Source of the DNA: Rudanella sp.
Lineage (GTDB): Bacteria; Bacteroidota; Bacteroidia; Cytophagales; Spirosomataceae
Reading direction: 5' to 3'
Assembly (NCBI GenBank): GCA_026785985.1
Contig: JAJAYX010000605.1
Coordinates: forward strand, 1-5,220
DNA: 5,220 bases
In this document: positions 1-5,220 of the stretch, piece by piece
Numbering within the stretch: the first letter of the stretch is position 1
Layout: the number at the start of each line of letters is the position of its first letter
The notes under the pieces: model-generated
What the model was told of the DNA's origin: nothing
The model's input: the letters and a program-made list of their open reading frames with translations, nothing else
Databases searched by the model: none
Program-made: the position numbers and the translations under genes

Positions 1-2
1 AC

Positions 3-692
3 CTACACCAGCACCGAACTCAGCAACTGATCCAGAATAATTCGCCCGTCCATGTTGCCGAGGAGGGGGTCGGCAGCTCGCTCGGGGTGGGGCATCAGGC
101 CAAATACATTTTTGGTAGCGTTCGAGACTCCCGCAATGTTGTCGAGGCTGCCGTTGGGGTTAGCCGAGTCGGTAATGGCCCCGGTCTCATCGCAATAGCG
201 GAAAATGACCTGATCATTGTCGTTCAGTTGCTTCAGCGTGTCGGCATCGGTATAGTAGCGACCGTCGCCGTGGGCAATCGGGATTTTGAACGCCCGGTCC
301 TGGTCAAGCCCTGCCGTGAGCAGGACGCTCGATGACTGGGGTTTCAGGTAAATATTTTTGCAAACATATTTCTGGCTGATATTTCGCAACAGCACACCCG
401 GCACCAAACGAGCCTCGGCCAATACCTGAAACCCGTTGCAGATACCCATGAGGTAGCCACCCCGGTTGGCGTGGGCAATCACTTCGTTCATAATCGGCGA
501 GAAGCGGGCAATGGCTCCCGTGCGGAGGTAGTCGCCGTGGGCAAAACCGCCGGGCAGAATAATAAAGTCACACCCTTGCAGGTCGTGGTCTTTATGCCAG
601 AGTTTCATAACAGGTTGGCCCATCAGGGTCAGGGTGTCCACTGCATCCTGATCGCAGTTGGAGCCGGGAAATACAACAACGCCAAATTTCAT
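3..692 (-). CDS. purQ: Phosphoribosylformylglycinamidine synthase subunit PurQ (glutaminase subunit)
   Basis: PurQ is the class I glutamine amidotransferase subunit of FGAM synthase. It hydrolyses glutamine and passes ammonia to PurL in the fourth step of cytoplasmic purine synthesis. The 229-residue protein is complete, from ATG to a TAG stop at the extreme left edge. Visible motifs are the N-terminal GVVVFPGSNCDQD strand and loop, the LPGGFAHGDYLRTGA oxyanion region (residues 46-60), the nucleophile elbow GICNGFQ with catalytic Cys85, and the PHPER triad segment with His202 and Glu204. The length matches the short, stand-alone PurQ of Bacillus-type systems, which work with separate PurL and PurS, rather than the large fused PurL of enteric bacteria. 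It starts only 3 bp after the toxin stop codon, in an A-rich context (TAAAGAATG) without a Shine-Dalgarno, so it is probably co-transcribed with the toxin-antitoxin pair. No promoter of its own is visible. The identification is very secure. Confidence 0.97.
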   Translation of the reverse strand: MKFGVVVFPGSNCDQDAVDTLTLMGQPVMKLWHKDHDLQGCDFIILPGGFAHGDYLRTGAIARFSPIMNEVIAHANRGGYLMGICNGFQVLAEARLVPGVLLRNISQKYVCKNIYLKPQSSSVLLTAGLDQDRAFKIPIAHGDGRYYTDADTLKQLNDNDQVIFRYCDETGAITDSANPNGSLDNIAGVSNATKNVFGLMPHPERAADPLLGNMDGRIILDQLLSSVLV

Positions 693-695
693 TCT

Positions 696-983
696 TTATT
701 TATTTAGACTTCGACGCGTATCTGCAAACGCAATCAAAATGATTTCCTGATCGCCTATCACATAGTACAGTCGTGTGTATGGTTTAATCAAATAGCTACG
801 AATTCCTTTCTCTGCATCAAAAATCTGGCCGATTTCGGGATGGGTACCCAATCGGTCAATTGACTTATAAACTCTATCAACAAACGTACTCACTGTTTCG
901 GCATCCCACAATTCAGCTACGAAATCTGTTAATTCGTACAAGGTTTGGTTTGCCTGGGGAGTCCAGTTTAGTGTGTAAGCCAC
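696..983 (-). CDS. RelE/ParE-family toxin of a type II toxin-antitoxin module
   Basis: This 95-residue protein has the small RelE/ParE toxin layout: a short first strand (YTLNWTPQA, residues 3-11), a helical hairpin (about 12-45) containing ELTDFVAELWD and FVDRVYKSIDRL, the linker THPEIGQIF, then C-terminal strands RSYLIKPYTRLYYVI and EIILIAFADTRRS (62-92). The Arg/Tyr-rich strand followed by a terminal ADTRR segment is typical of ParE-like 'plasmid stabilisation' proteins. Members either cut mRNA on the ribosome or poison gyrase; the sequence alone does not decide which. The start codon is GTG at 983, inside the last codons of the antitoxin gene (16-bp overlap, -1 frame). No other plausible start lies just upstream, so translational coupling to the antitoxin is likely. 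G+C is low (24 of 60 in each of two hand-counted lines) compared with purQ and murE, suggesting acquisition. The family call is good; the exact start is moderately sure. Confidence 0.86.
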   Translation of the reverse strand: MAYTLNWTPQANQTLYELTDFVAELWDAETVSTFVDRVYKSIDRLGTHPEIGQIFDAEKGIRSYLIKPYTRLYYVIGDQEIILIAFADTRRSLNK

Positions 984-1222
984 TTTGAGAATCGTTTTTT
1001 TACTTCTTCGTGCGGAATCAATTTTTGAGGATCTAAACTTTCTTCATAGCCCTTTAGAATCGCCTTCCGCTCCGTTTCAGCCAAGTCGTCCCAGCTATGG
1101 GTATCCTGTTGTTTGGACACCAGCAGGTCCAACGTACCACATACATGAGCCAGTGCCTGCTCGTCATCCAACTGATCTACTAAATCATGCACTCTATGCC
1201 GGAGTGTTTCTACCTGTGACAT
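968..1222 (-). CDS. Antitoxin partner of the RelE/ParE-type toxin
   Basis: This 84-residue acidic, mostly helical protein lies immediately upstream of the toxin gene and overlaps it by 16 bp, the usual antitoxin-first order. The ATG at 1222 (MSQVETLRHRV) is chosen over a TTG two codons upstream. Residues 1-37 look like a helical N-terminal segment. No ribbon-helix-helix or helix-turn-helix motif is obvious. The C-terminal part (ETERKAILKGYEESL, then a stretch ending IPHEEVKKRFSKWL, about 49-82) resembles the toxin-wrapping tail of small antitoxins found beside RelE-like toxins in Bacteroidota and cyanobacteria. Its role would be to bind and neutralise the toxin and probably to repress the pair. 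A promoter box and two short palindromes sit just upstream. An A7 run within codons 74-76 (GTA AAA AAA) forms a slippery-type heptamer. The assignment rests mainly on context and the C-terminal pattern. Confidence 0.75.
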   Translation of the reverse strand: MSQVETLRHRVHDLVDQLDDEQALAHVCGTLDLLVSKQQDTHSWDDLAETERKAILKGYEESLDPQKLIPHEEVKKRFSKWLTH

Positions 1223-1231
1223 AACCAAGAC

Positions 1232-1254
1232 GTTTAAACAAAGATACGCATCTT
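1232..1254. promoter_or_regulatory. Adjacent palindromes flanking the antitoxin promoter box (possible operator)
   Basis: Two short dyads sit side by side. GTTTAAAC at 1232-1239 is a perfect 8-bp palindrome, and AAGAT-N4-ATCTT at 1241-1254 is an inverted repeat with 5-bp arms. Between them they cover the -7 box and the presumed transcription start. Type II toxin-antitoxin complexes commonly repress their own promoter through such palindromes. That this is the operator is an inference, and short AT-rich dyads also occur by chance. The second dyad overlaps the Uma2 stop codon. Confidence 0.3.
1239..1246 (-). promoter_or_regulatory. Candidate -7 promoter box for the toxin-antitoxin pair
   Basis: Read on the minus strand this is TATCTTTG, an exact match to the Bacteroidota primary-sigma -7 consensus TAnnTTTG. 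It lies 16 bp before the antitoxin ATG, in the 30-bp gap after the Uma2 gene, so the leader would be very short. I see no good TTTG -33 box at 19-21 bp upstream, which lowers confidence. The same octamer recurs in front of murE and the methyltransferase gene. Confidence 0.5.
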
Positions 1255-1831
1255 ACTCCATCAGTTCACTCATTTGCAACACTAACCCCGACATGACCTC
1301 GTAGCCCGTCAATGCTTCGGCGAAGGGAACCGTGAGCGGCTCGTGATCGGGCCGGTAAACGATCGTCTGCTGGGCGGACGGGTCTACAATCCAGCCTAAC
1401 CGAACGCCGTTGTGGAGGTATTTCTTCATTTTCTTGCGAAGCCAATCCACTTCGTATTTGTCGGAGGCCAGTTCCAGGACAAAATCGGGGCAAATTTGGG
1501 CAAACTTATCCTGCTCTTCCGCCGTCGCTGCGTTCCAGCGTTCGTTGCTCACCCAGGCTACATCGGGCGCACGGGTTGACCCATCCGGCAACTTGTATCC
1601 CCCATTCGACTCCGACACGCGACCGGAACGGGTTTGACGATTCCAAATAACTACGTCGGCTACAAGGTCGGCGTTTCTAAAACTGGTTTTTGTTCCGGTG
1701 GGTATTTCAAAATATATTTGGCCATGCTTGTCGCGTTCAATCCGAAAATCTGGATTGGCGAGGCAGAATTCGTAGAATTCGTTGTCCGTAAATTGGTCGC
1801 GGTTAATGGTCGGGTTGATCGGTAGAATCAT
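1253..1831 (-). CDS. Uma2-family (DUF820) PD-(D/E)XK nuclease-fold protein
   Basis: This 192-residue protein fits the Uma2 family, predicted restriction-endonuclease-fold proteins that are abundant in cyanobacteria and found in Cytophagales; their biological role is unresolved. The N-terminal part (about 10-45) holds DNEFYEFCLANPDFRIER and a GQIYFEIPTG strand. The core carries the expected acidic and basic positions: RAPDVAWVS with Asp90, PDFVLELAS with Glu120, and a Lys-rich helix around residues 132-137 (KKMKK) followed by YLHNGVRLGWIVDP. This is the usual order of a PD-(D/E)XK site plus the family's 'Y..GV..GWIVDP' signature. The length is normal and the gene appears intact. It begins 60 bp after the mraY stop and ends 30 bp before the antitoxin ATG. 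The N-terminal third is AT-richer than the rest (24 of 60 versus 35 of 60 G+C in two lines). The family call is firm; nuclease activity and target are unproven. Confidence 0.9.
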   Translation of the reverse strand: MILPINPTINRDQFTDNEFYEFCLANPDFRIERDKHGQIYFEIPTGTKTSFRNADLVADVVIWNRQTRSGRVSESNGGYKLPDGSTRAPDVAWVSNERWNAATAEEQDKFAQICPDFVLELASDKYEVDWLRKKMKKYLHNGVRLGWIVDPSAQQTIVYRPDHEPLTVPFAEALTGYEVMSGLVLQMSELME

Positions 1832-1891
1832 GTTGTTTACCAGTTTATGCTATCCAAATAACGATTTTACAGCCGGGAAAATCCAGTTTTT

Positions 1892-3103
1892 TTACCGCAA
1901 CTTCAGCGTGGCCAGCGTCAGAACGGCCAGAATGATACCTACAATCCAGAAACGAGTCACGATCTTGGCTTCGTGGTAGCCCTTTTTCTGAAAGTGATGG
2001 TGCAGGGGCGACATCAGGAAAATGCGCTGACCCTCGCCGTATTTCCGTTTGGTATATCGGAAGTACGTGACCTGAATCATCACCGACAGCAACTCGACCA
2101 AAAAGAAGCCACACATCACCGGAATGAGCATTTCTTTGCGAATGGCTAAGGCAATTACGGCAATCACTCCCCCGATCATCAAGCTCCCGGTGTCGCCCAT
2201 GAACACCTGAGCCGGAAACGAATTATACCACAAAAAGCCCACACAGGCCCCCACAAAGGCTGCACAGAAAATTACCAGCTCGCCTGCGTTGGGGATATAC
2301 ATGATGTTCAGGTATTCCGAGAACCGGGCGTTCCCCGACAGATACGCCAACACCCCCAGCGTTAAGGCAATGATTACGGAGGAACCAGCCGCCAGCCCGT
2401 CGATACCGTCGGTGATGTTGGCTCCGTTGGAAACGGCGGTGATAATGAAAATACAGGCCAGCGTATAAACAATCCAGGTGTAGTTATCGGGCAGCACACC
2501 GAACAGCAGCGAACTGTAATCAAACTCGTTGTTTTTCAAGAACGGAACTGTCGTCAGCGTCGATTTTACGTCCTCGAAAACCGATACTGAGCCAATGGTC
2601 GAGCTAACCACCGGCTTGTCATAAACCCTGATTTTTACGTAGTTATTGAAGGACAATGTCAGGCCCACAATTAGACCCAAGCCTACTTGTCCCACAATTT
2701 TGAACCGCCCGTGCAGCCCCTCTTTGTTCTTTTTGAAGACCTTGATATAGTCGTCTAAGAAACCAATAAGACCCGTCCAGACTGCCGAAATAATGAGCAG
2801 AATAATATAGACATTAGAGAGTTTGGCAAACAGCAACACCGGCACCAGCAGGGCCGCCAGGATAATGAAACCGCCCATGGTGGGGGTGCCGCGTTTCTGC
2901 AATTGCCCTTCAAGTCCCAAATCCCGGATGGACTCGCCTACCTGAAGGTGCCGCAAATAGTCAATAATACGGCGGCCAAACACGGCTCCAATTATCAGCG
3001 ACGTGACCACGGCCCCCAGCGAGCGAAACGAAAGATACTGAAACACCCCCGCACCGGGGAAATCGAACTGACGGTCGAGGTACTGGAAGAGATAATACAG
3101 CAT
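1892..3103 (-). CDS. mraY: Phospho-N-acetylmuramoyl-pentapeptide transferase MraY
   Basis: MraY is the integral inner-membrane enzyme that transfers phospho-MurNAc-pentapeptide from UDP to undecaprenyl phosphate, giving lipid I. With the ATG at 3103 the protein has 403 residues and starts [13 protein letters not shown], the usual Bacteroidota N-terminus. A GTG 57 bp further upstream would add a stretch encoded by octamer repeats and is rejected. About ten hydrophobic helices are visible. Key motifs are KRGTPTMGG (70-78), the LDDY aspartates Asp117/Asp118, [12 protein letters not shown] with Asn229, Asp232 and Asp235, FMGDTGS with Asp304, and [10 protein letters not shown] (366-375). It is longer than the roughly 360-residue proteobacterial enzyme because of an extra segment around residues 155-205, a feature I expect in Bacteroidota. 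It follows murE, as in dcw clusters, but the next gene is Uma2 instead of the expected murD. All catalytic positions appear intact. Confidence 0.97.
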   Translation of the reverse strand: MLYYLFQYLDRQFDFPGAGVFQYLSFRSLGAVVTSLIIGAVFGRRIIDYLRHLQVGESIRDLGLEGQLQKRGTPTMGGFIILAALLVPVLLFAKLSNVYIILLIISAVWTGLIGFLDDYIKVFKKNKEGLHGRFKIVGQVGLGLIVGLTLSFNNYVKIRVYDKPVVSSTIGSVSVFEDVKSTLTTVPFLKNNEFDYSSLLFGVLPDNYTWIVYTLACIFIITAVSNGANITDGIDGLAAGSSVIIALTLGVLAYLSGNARFSEYLNIMYIPNAGELVIFCAAFVGACVGFLWYNSFPAQVFMGDTGSLMIGGVIAVIALAIRKEMLIPVMCGFFLVELLSVMIQVTYFRYTKRKYGEGQRIFLMSPLHHHFQKKGYHEAKIVTRFWIVGIILAVLTLATLKLR

Positions 3104-3106
3104 TTT

Positions 3107-3138
3107 ATTGAGCGAATGTGTGATTGAGTGATTGAGTG
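3107..3138. repeat. Octamer tandem array, mraY-proximal arm (attgagYg x4)
   Basis: Four contiguous 8-bp units read on the plus strand as attgagcg, aatgtgtg (degenerate, two mismatches to attgagtg), attgagtg and attgagtg. On the coding strand the array ends 3 nt before the mraY ATG. It faces a second array of the same unit, in inverted orientation, 42 bp away. Confidence 0.9.
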
Positions 3139-3180
3139 AGAAGATAATCGGTTTACCCACTCACCGGAACGCCGAACCGT

Positions 3181-3212
3181 CGCTCAATCGCTCAATCGCT
3201 CAATCACTCAAT
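3181..3212. repeat. Octamer tandem array, murE-proximal arm (cRctcaat x4)
   Basis: Four contiguous 8-bp units read on the plus strand as cgctcaat three times and then cactcaat. These are the exact reverse complements of the units at 3107-3138, so the two arrays form a long inverted repeat with a 42-bp spacer. Paired in register on the minus-strand transcript, I count 27 of 32 positions as pairs, including one G-U. The resulting stem would end next to the mraY start codon. The spacer also holds a short CGGTT/AACCG dyad. Confidence 0.9.
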
Positions 3213-3221
3213 TTTTAAGTC

Positions 3222-3251
3222 CAAAATTACGCTTTTCCCCGGTTTGCGAAA
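3222..3251 (-). promoter_or_regulatory. Candidate internal promoter for mraY
   Basis: On the minus strand, TAATTTTG at 3229-3222 matches the -7 consensus TAnnTTTG and overlaps the murE stop codon. TTTC at 3251-3248, 18 bp upstream, matches three of four bases of the -33 TTTG box. Initiation would fall near 3215, just before the first octamer array, so the mraY leader would be almost entirely the repeat hairpin. This rests on pattern matching only. Confidence 0.35.
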
Positions 3252-4705
3252 GCCTCACGGAGGACGATTCGGTCATCGAAGTCGTGTTTTACGCCCTTAA
3301 TTTCCTGGTAGGTCTCATGTCCTTTGCCCGCAATCAGGATAATATCGTGGGGTTTAGCCATCGAAACAGCCCATTGAATGGCTTCGCGCCGGTCTTCGAT
3401 AGTCAGCGTTTTTTTGAAATCAACGGGAGGGATTCCCGCCTGCATTTGTTCCAGAATCGCCATTGGGTCTTCGTTGCGGGGGTTGTCGGAAGTCAAAATC
3501 ACGCGGGTGCTGAGTTTGCAGGCAATGGCGGCCATCAGCGGGCGTTTGGCTGTATCTCGGTTTCCCCCGCAGCCCACCACCGTGATCACCTGCGGCAGTT
3601 GCCCCGATTCGCCCTCCTGACTGAACTCGGCAATGGTTTCCAACACGTTTTGCAGGGCATCGGGCGTGTGGGCATAATCGACAATACCCACCACCCGGTC
3701 GTTAGAAATCACCTGCTCGAACCGGCCCGGTGGGGGCATGAGGCCCGACAGTTGGGTCAGCACATCTTCGGCATCTTCACCCAGCAGCACGGCGGCTCCA
3801 TAAACGGCCAGCAGATTGTAGGCATTGAACCGCCCAATAAGTTTGAACCAGACGCGCCGGTCGTCGATGTCCATTTCCAAACCAAAAAGGCCATCGGCCA
3901 GAATTTTGCCTTTAAACGTGCCGAGGGTTTGCAGCGAGTAGCTTTCCTTGCGGGCGATGGTGTTTTGCAACATTACCGGCCCGCGCTTATCGTCGGCATT
4001 GATGAGGGCAAAAGCCGCTCGTGGCAACTGGTCGAAAAAGCCCTTTTTGGCTTTGATGTAGTTATCGAACGTGCCGTGAAAATCGAGGTGGTCGTGGGTA
4101 ATGTTTGTGAAAATACCCCCCGCAAAGTGAAGGCCGGCAATTCGCTCCTGCACCACCGCGTGCGAACTCACCTCCATGAACACGTGTGTGCAACCGTGTT
4201 GGACTATTTGTACGAGCAACTCGTTGGCCGTGATTGCATCCGGCGTGGTATGGGTTGCCAGAATCACGGTATCTTCGATCTGATTCTGCACTGTTGAGAG
4301 CAACCCGCACCGATAACCCAGCGACCGAAACAACCGAAACATCAGCGTGGCGACGGAGGTCTTGCCGTTGGTGCCGGTAACACCCACCAATCGGAGTTTT
4401 TTTGACGGATGCCCGTAGAAATTACTGGCTACCAGACCCATCGCCCGCGCCGAGTTTTGTACCTGCACAACAGCCACCTGTTCGGGAACGGAGTTGGGCA
4501 TGGTTTCGCATAAAATGGCTGAGGCTCCCAACTCGATGGCTTTGGCAATGTAGTCGTGGCCATCGGAAACGGTGCCGCGCACGGCCACAAACAAACTCCC
4601 CGGCGCAACCCGGCGCGAGTCCATCGTGAGATTGGTTATGTCGGTGTCCATACTGCCCGACGTGGCGAGCAGCGGGACTTTATACAGGAGACTGGAAAGT
4701 TGCAT
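3227..4705 (-). CDS. murE: UDP-N-acetylmuramoyl-L-alanyl-D-glutamate--2,6-diaminopimelate ligase MurE
   Basis: MurE is the cytoplasmic ATP-dependent ligase that adds the third residue to the peptidoglycan stem peptide. With the ATG at 4705 the protein is 492 residues (MQLSSLLYKVPLL), the normal length. An ATG 36 bp upstream would add MKIDWLRLYLCP and lies before a promoter box, so it is disfavoured. The N-terminal UDP-binding domain includes TMDSRRVAPGSLFVAVRG (27-44). The central ATPase domain has the P-loop GVTGTNGKTS (108-117), THTTPDA (151-157), EVSSHA (178-183) and NITHDHLDFHG (201-211); Lys220 in YIKAKKGFF is the expected carbamylated lysine. The C-terminal domain carries DYAHTPDAL (343-351), GCGGNRD (378-384) and DNPRNEDP (407-414). 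The DNPR motif is the known mark of meso-diaminopimelate specificity, so lysine is not the expected substrate. It is followed by mraY after 123 bp. The gene upstream is a divergent methyltransferase and not ftsI. Confidence 0.97.
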   Translation of the reverse strand: MQLSSLLYKVPLLATSGSMDTDITNLTMDSRRVAPGSLFVAVRGTVSDGHDYIAKAIELGASAILCETMPNSVPEQVAVVQVQNSARAMGLVASNFYGHPSKKLRLVGVTGTNGKTSVATLMFRLFRSLGYRCGLLSTVQNQIEDTVILATHTTPDAITANELLVQIVQHGCTHVFMEVSSHAVVQERIAGLHFAGGIFTNITHDHLDFHGTFDNYIKAKKGFFDQLPRAAFALINADDKRGPVMLQNTIARKESYSLQTLGTFKGKILADGLFGLEMDIDDRRVWFKLIGRFNAYNLLAVYGAAVLLGEDAEDVLTQLSGLMPPPGRFEQVISNDRVVGIVDYAHTPDALQNVLETIAEFSQEGESGQLPQVITVVGCGGNRDTAKRPLMAAIACKLSTRVILTSDNPRNEDPMAILEQMQAGIPPVDFKKTLTIEDRREAIQWAVSMAKPHDIILIAGKGHETYQEIKGVKHDFDDRIVLREAFANRGKA

Positions 4706-4709
4706 AGGG

Positions 4710-4717
4710 CAAAGATA
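4710..4717 (-). promoter_or_regulatory. Candidate -7 promoter box for murE
   Basis: TATCTTTG on the minus strand is an exact TAnnTTTG match. It ends only 4 nt before the chosen murE ATG. Since initiation usually occurs several bases after the box, the mRNA would be leaderless or nearly so. A -33 box is weak (TTATG about 20 bp upstream). The position argues for the internal ATG at 4705 and against the one at 4741. Confidence 0.45.
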
Positions 4718-4751
4718 AAGCCGTAACCAGTCGATTTTCATAACTGGGCCG

Positions 4752-4759
4752 TATCTTTG
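4752..4759 (+). promoter_or_regulatory. Candidate -7 promoter box for the methyltransferase gene
   Basis: TATCTTTG on the plus strand is an exact TAnnTTTG match, 38 bp before the methyltransferase ATG. It is the mirror image of the murE box at 4710-4717, giving a divergent promoter pair in the 92-bp gap. No convincing -33 TTTG is seen at the usual spacing. A small dyad CCAGT-N11-ACTGG (4727-4747) lies between the two boxes. Confidence 0.45.
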
Positions 4760-4797
4760 AGCATTGCGACTGTTCAGAGTTGGTACATCTAATTTCT

Positions 4798-5220
4798 ATG
4801 ACGACCTATTCAATAGTAAGAAACCAGTTGGCGATTGACTCACCCAATGGTCATACCGAAGAGTTAGCTTATTTGACCCATTACCTTCATCTTCACGATA
4901 CGAATGTTTCGTCTTATTACGAACAGAGGGCAAATGCTTATTTTGACTCCTTGCCCTTAAATTTGGTGGAGGAAGGCTTGCAGCAGTTGCTTCCCCTAAA
5001 CTGGGATGTCCTATTTCCTGCCCCGATTAATCCCGAATTTACGTTTATCGACTTGTTTGCTGGTATTGGCGGGTTTCGTCTTCCTTTTCAGGAATTAGGT
5101 GGCCAATGCGTGTTCACGTCTGAGTTTAACCCCCATGCTCAACGGACGTATGAAGCAAATTTTGGCGAAGTCCCTTTTGGCGATATAACAAAACTGAACC
5201 TGTCTATTGTGCCCCCACAC
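4798..5220 (+). CDS. DNA (cytosine-5-)-methyltransferase, Dcm/EcoRII-like, N-terminal part (runs off window)
   Basis: The frame is open from the ATG at 4798 to the window end (141 codons) and contains the first motifs of a C5 DNA methyltransferase. FIDLFAGIGGFR (about 83-94) is motif I, the S-adenosylmethionine loop. GGQCVFTSEFNPHAQRTYEANFG (about 100-122) contains motif II with its glutamate. FGDIT (about 126-130) is motif III. The end, IVPPH, is where such proteins lead into the catalytic PCQPFS motif, which is outside the window. The motif I-II stretch closely resembles E. coli Dcm as I remember it (FIDLFAGIGG...GGQCVFTSEWN), and the roughly 80-residue extension before motif I also fits the Dcm/EcoRII type. 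The extension is not otherwise recognised. Whether this is an orphan enzyme or half of a restriction-modification system cannot be seen. Three 60-base lines give 22-27 G+C, well below murE, which suggests transfer. No Shine-Dalgarno is present. Confidence 0.93.
   Translation, partial: MTTYSIVRNQLAIDSPNGHTEELAYLTHYLHLHDTNVSSYYEQRANAYFDSLPLNLVEEGLQQLLPLNWDVLFPAPINPEFTFIDLFAGIGGFRLPFQELGGQCVFTSEFNPHAQRTYEANFGEVPFGDITKLNLSIVPPH

Noticed and set aside
1266..1493. Second minus-strand open frame inside the Uma2 gene
   Set aside because: It is Arg/Pro-rich out-of-frame reading of Uma2 codons; the true frame shows the family motifs.
1863..1893. GATTTT-N9-AAAATC stem followed by a T-run on the plus strand, resembling a terminator
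   Set aside because: The stem is weak and A/T-rich, and the T-run is on the wrong side for the minus-strand genes; no plus-strand gene here needs a terminator.
1845..2114. Minus-strand open frame overlapping the mraY 3' end
   Set aside because: It is a shadow in another frame of mraY with no recognisable features.
3104..3160. GTG-started N-terminal extension of MraY
   Set aside because: The added residues are mainly encoded by octamer repeats, and the family N-terminus begins at the ATG at 3103.
3107..3212. CRISPR array
   Set aside because: The units are 8 bp, contiguous, and inverted between two blocks, with no unique spacers of regular length between repeats.
3284..4297. Long plus-strand open frame (337 codons) antisense to murE
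   Set aside because: It lies wholly inside the unmistakable murE gene, has no recognisable domain, and is of the kind G+C-rich coding sequence produces on its opposite strand.
4706..4741. Upstream ATG adding 12 residues to MurE
   Set aside because: The family usually begins near the MQLSSLLYKV segment, and a good promoter box lies between the two ATGs.

Overview
The window looks like chromosomal DNA from a Bacteroidota bacterium, most likely a member of the Cytophagales close to Spirosoma. Three things point there: the style of the MurE, MraY and PurQ proteins, the absence of Shine-Dalgarno sequences with A-rich leaders instead, and several exact copies of the Bacteroidota -7 promoter box TAnnTTTG placed just upstream of genes. 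The genus is an inference; the phylum is fairly secure.

Layout, right to left on the minus strand: murE (3227-4705), a 123-bp spacer filled with inverted octamer repeats, mraY (1892-3103), a Uma2/DUF820 nuclease-fold gene (1253-1831), a small antitoxin (968-1222) overlapping a RelE/ParE-type toxin (696-983), and purQ (3-692), whose stop codon falls at the window edge. At the right end a divergent plus-strand gene (4798 to beyond 5220) encodes the N-terminal part of a Dcm/EcoRII-like DNA cytosine-5 methyltransferase, cut off just before its expected catalytic PCQ motif.

MurE and MraY act close together in peptidoglycan precursor synthesis: MurE adds meso-diaminopimelate in the cytoplasm, MurF (not seen here) adds D-Ala-D-Ala, and MraY then moves the pentapeptide onto the lipid carrier. 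In many bacteria these genes lie in the dcw cluster, with ftsI before murE and murD after mraY. Here neither neighbour is present: a methyltransferase lies upstream and a Uma2/toxin-antitoxin stretch lies downstream, followed by a purine synthesis gene only 3 bp after the toxin. In 60-base lines counted by hand, the toxin and methyltransferase genes are about 37-45% G+C, while purQ, mraY and murE lines are about 57-68%, which fits acquisition of the accessory genes.

No clearly new multi-gene system is visible. The features most worth a second look are the two facing octamer arrays that could fold over the mraY start, the A7 slippery-like heptamer that could join antitoxin to toxin by a -1 shift, the paired divergent promoters between murE and the methyltransferase, and the accessory genes on both sides of murE-mraY.
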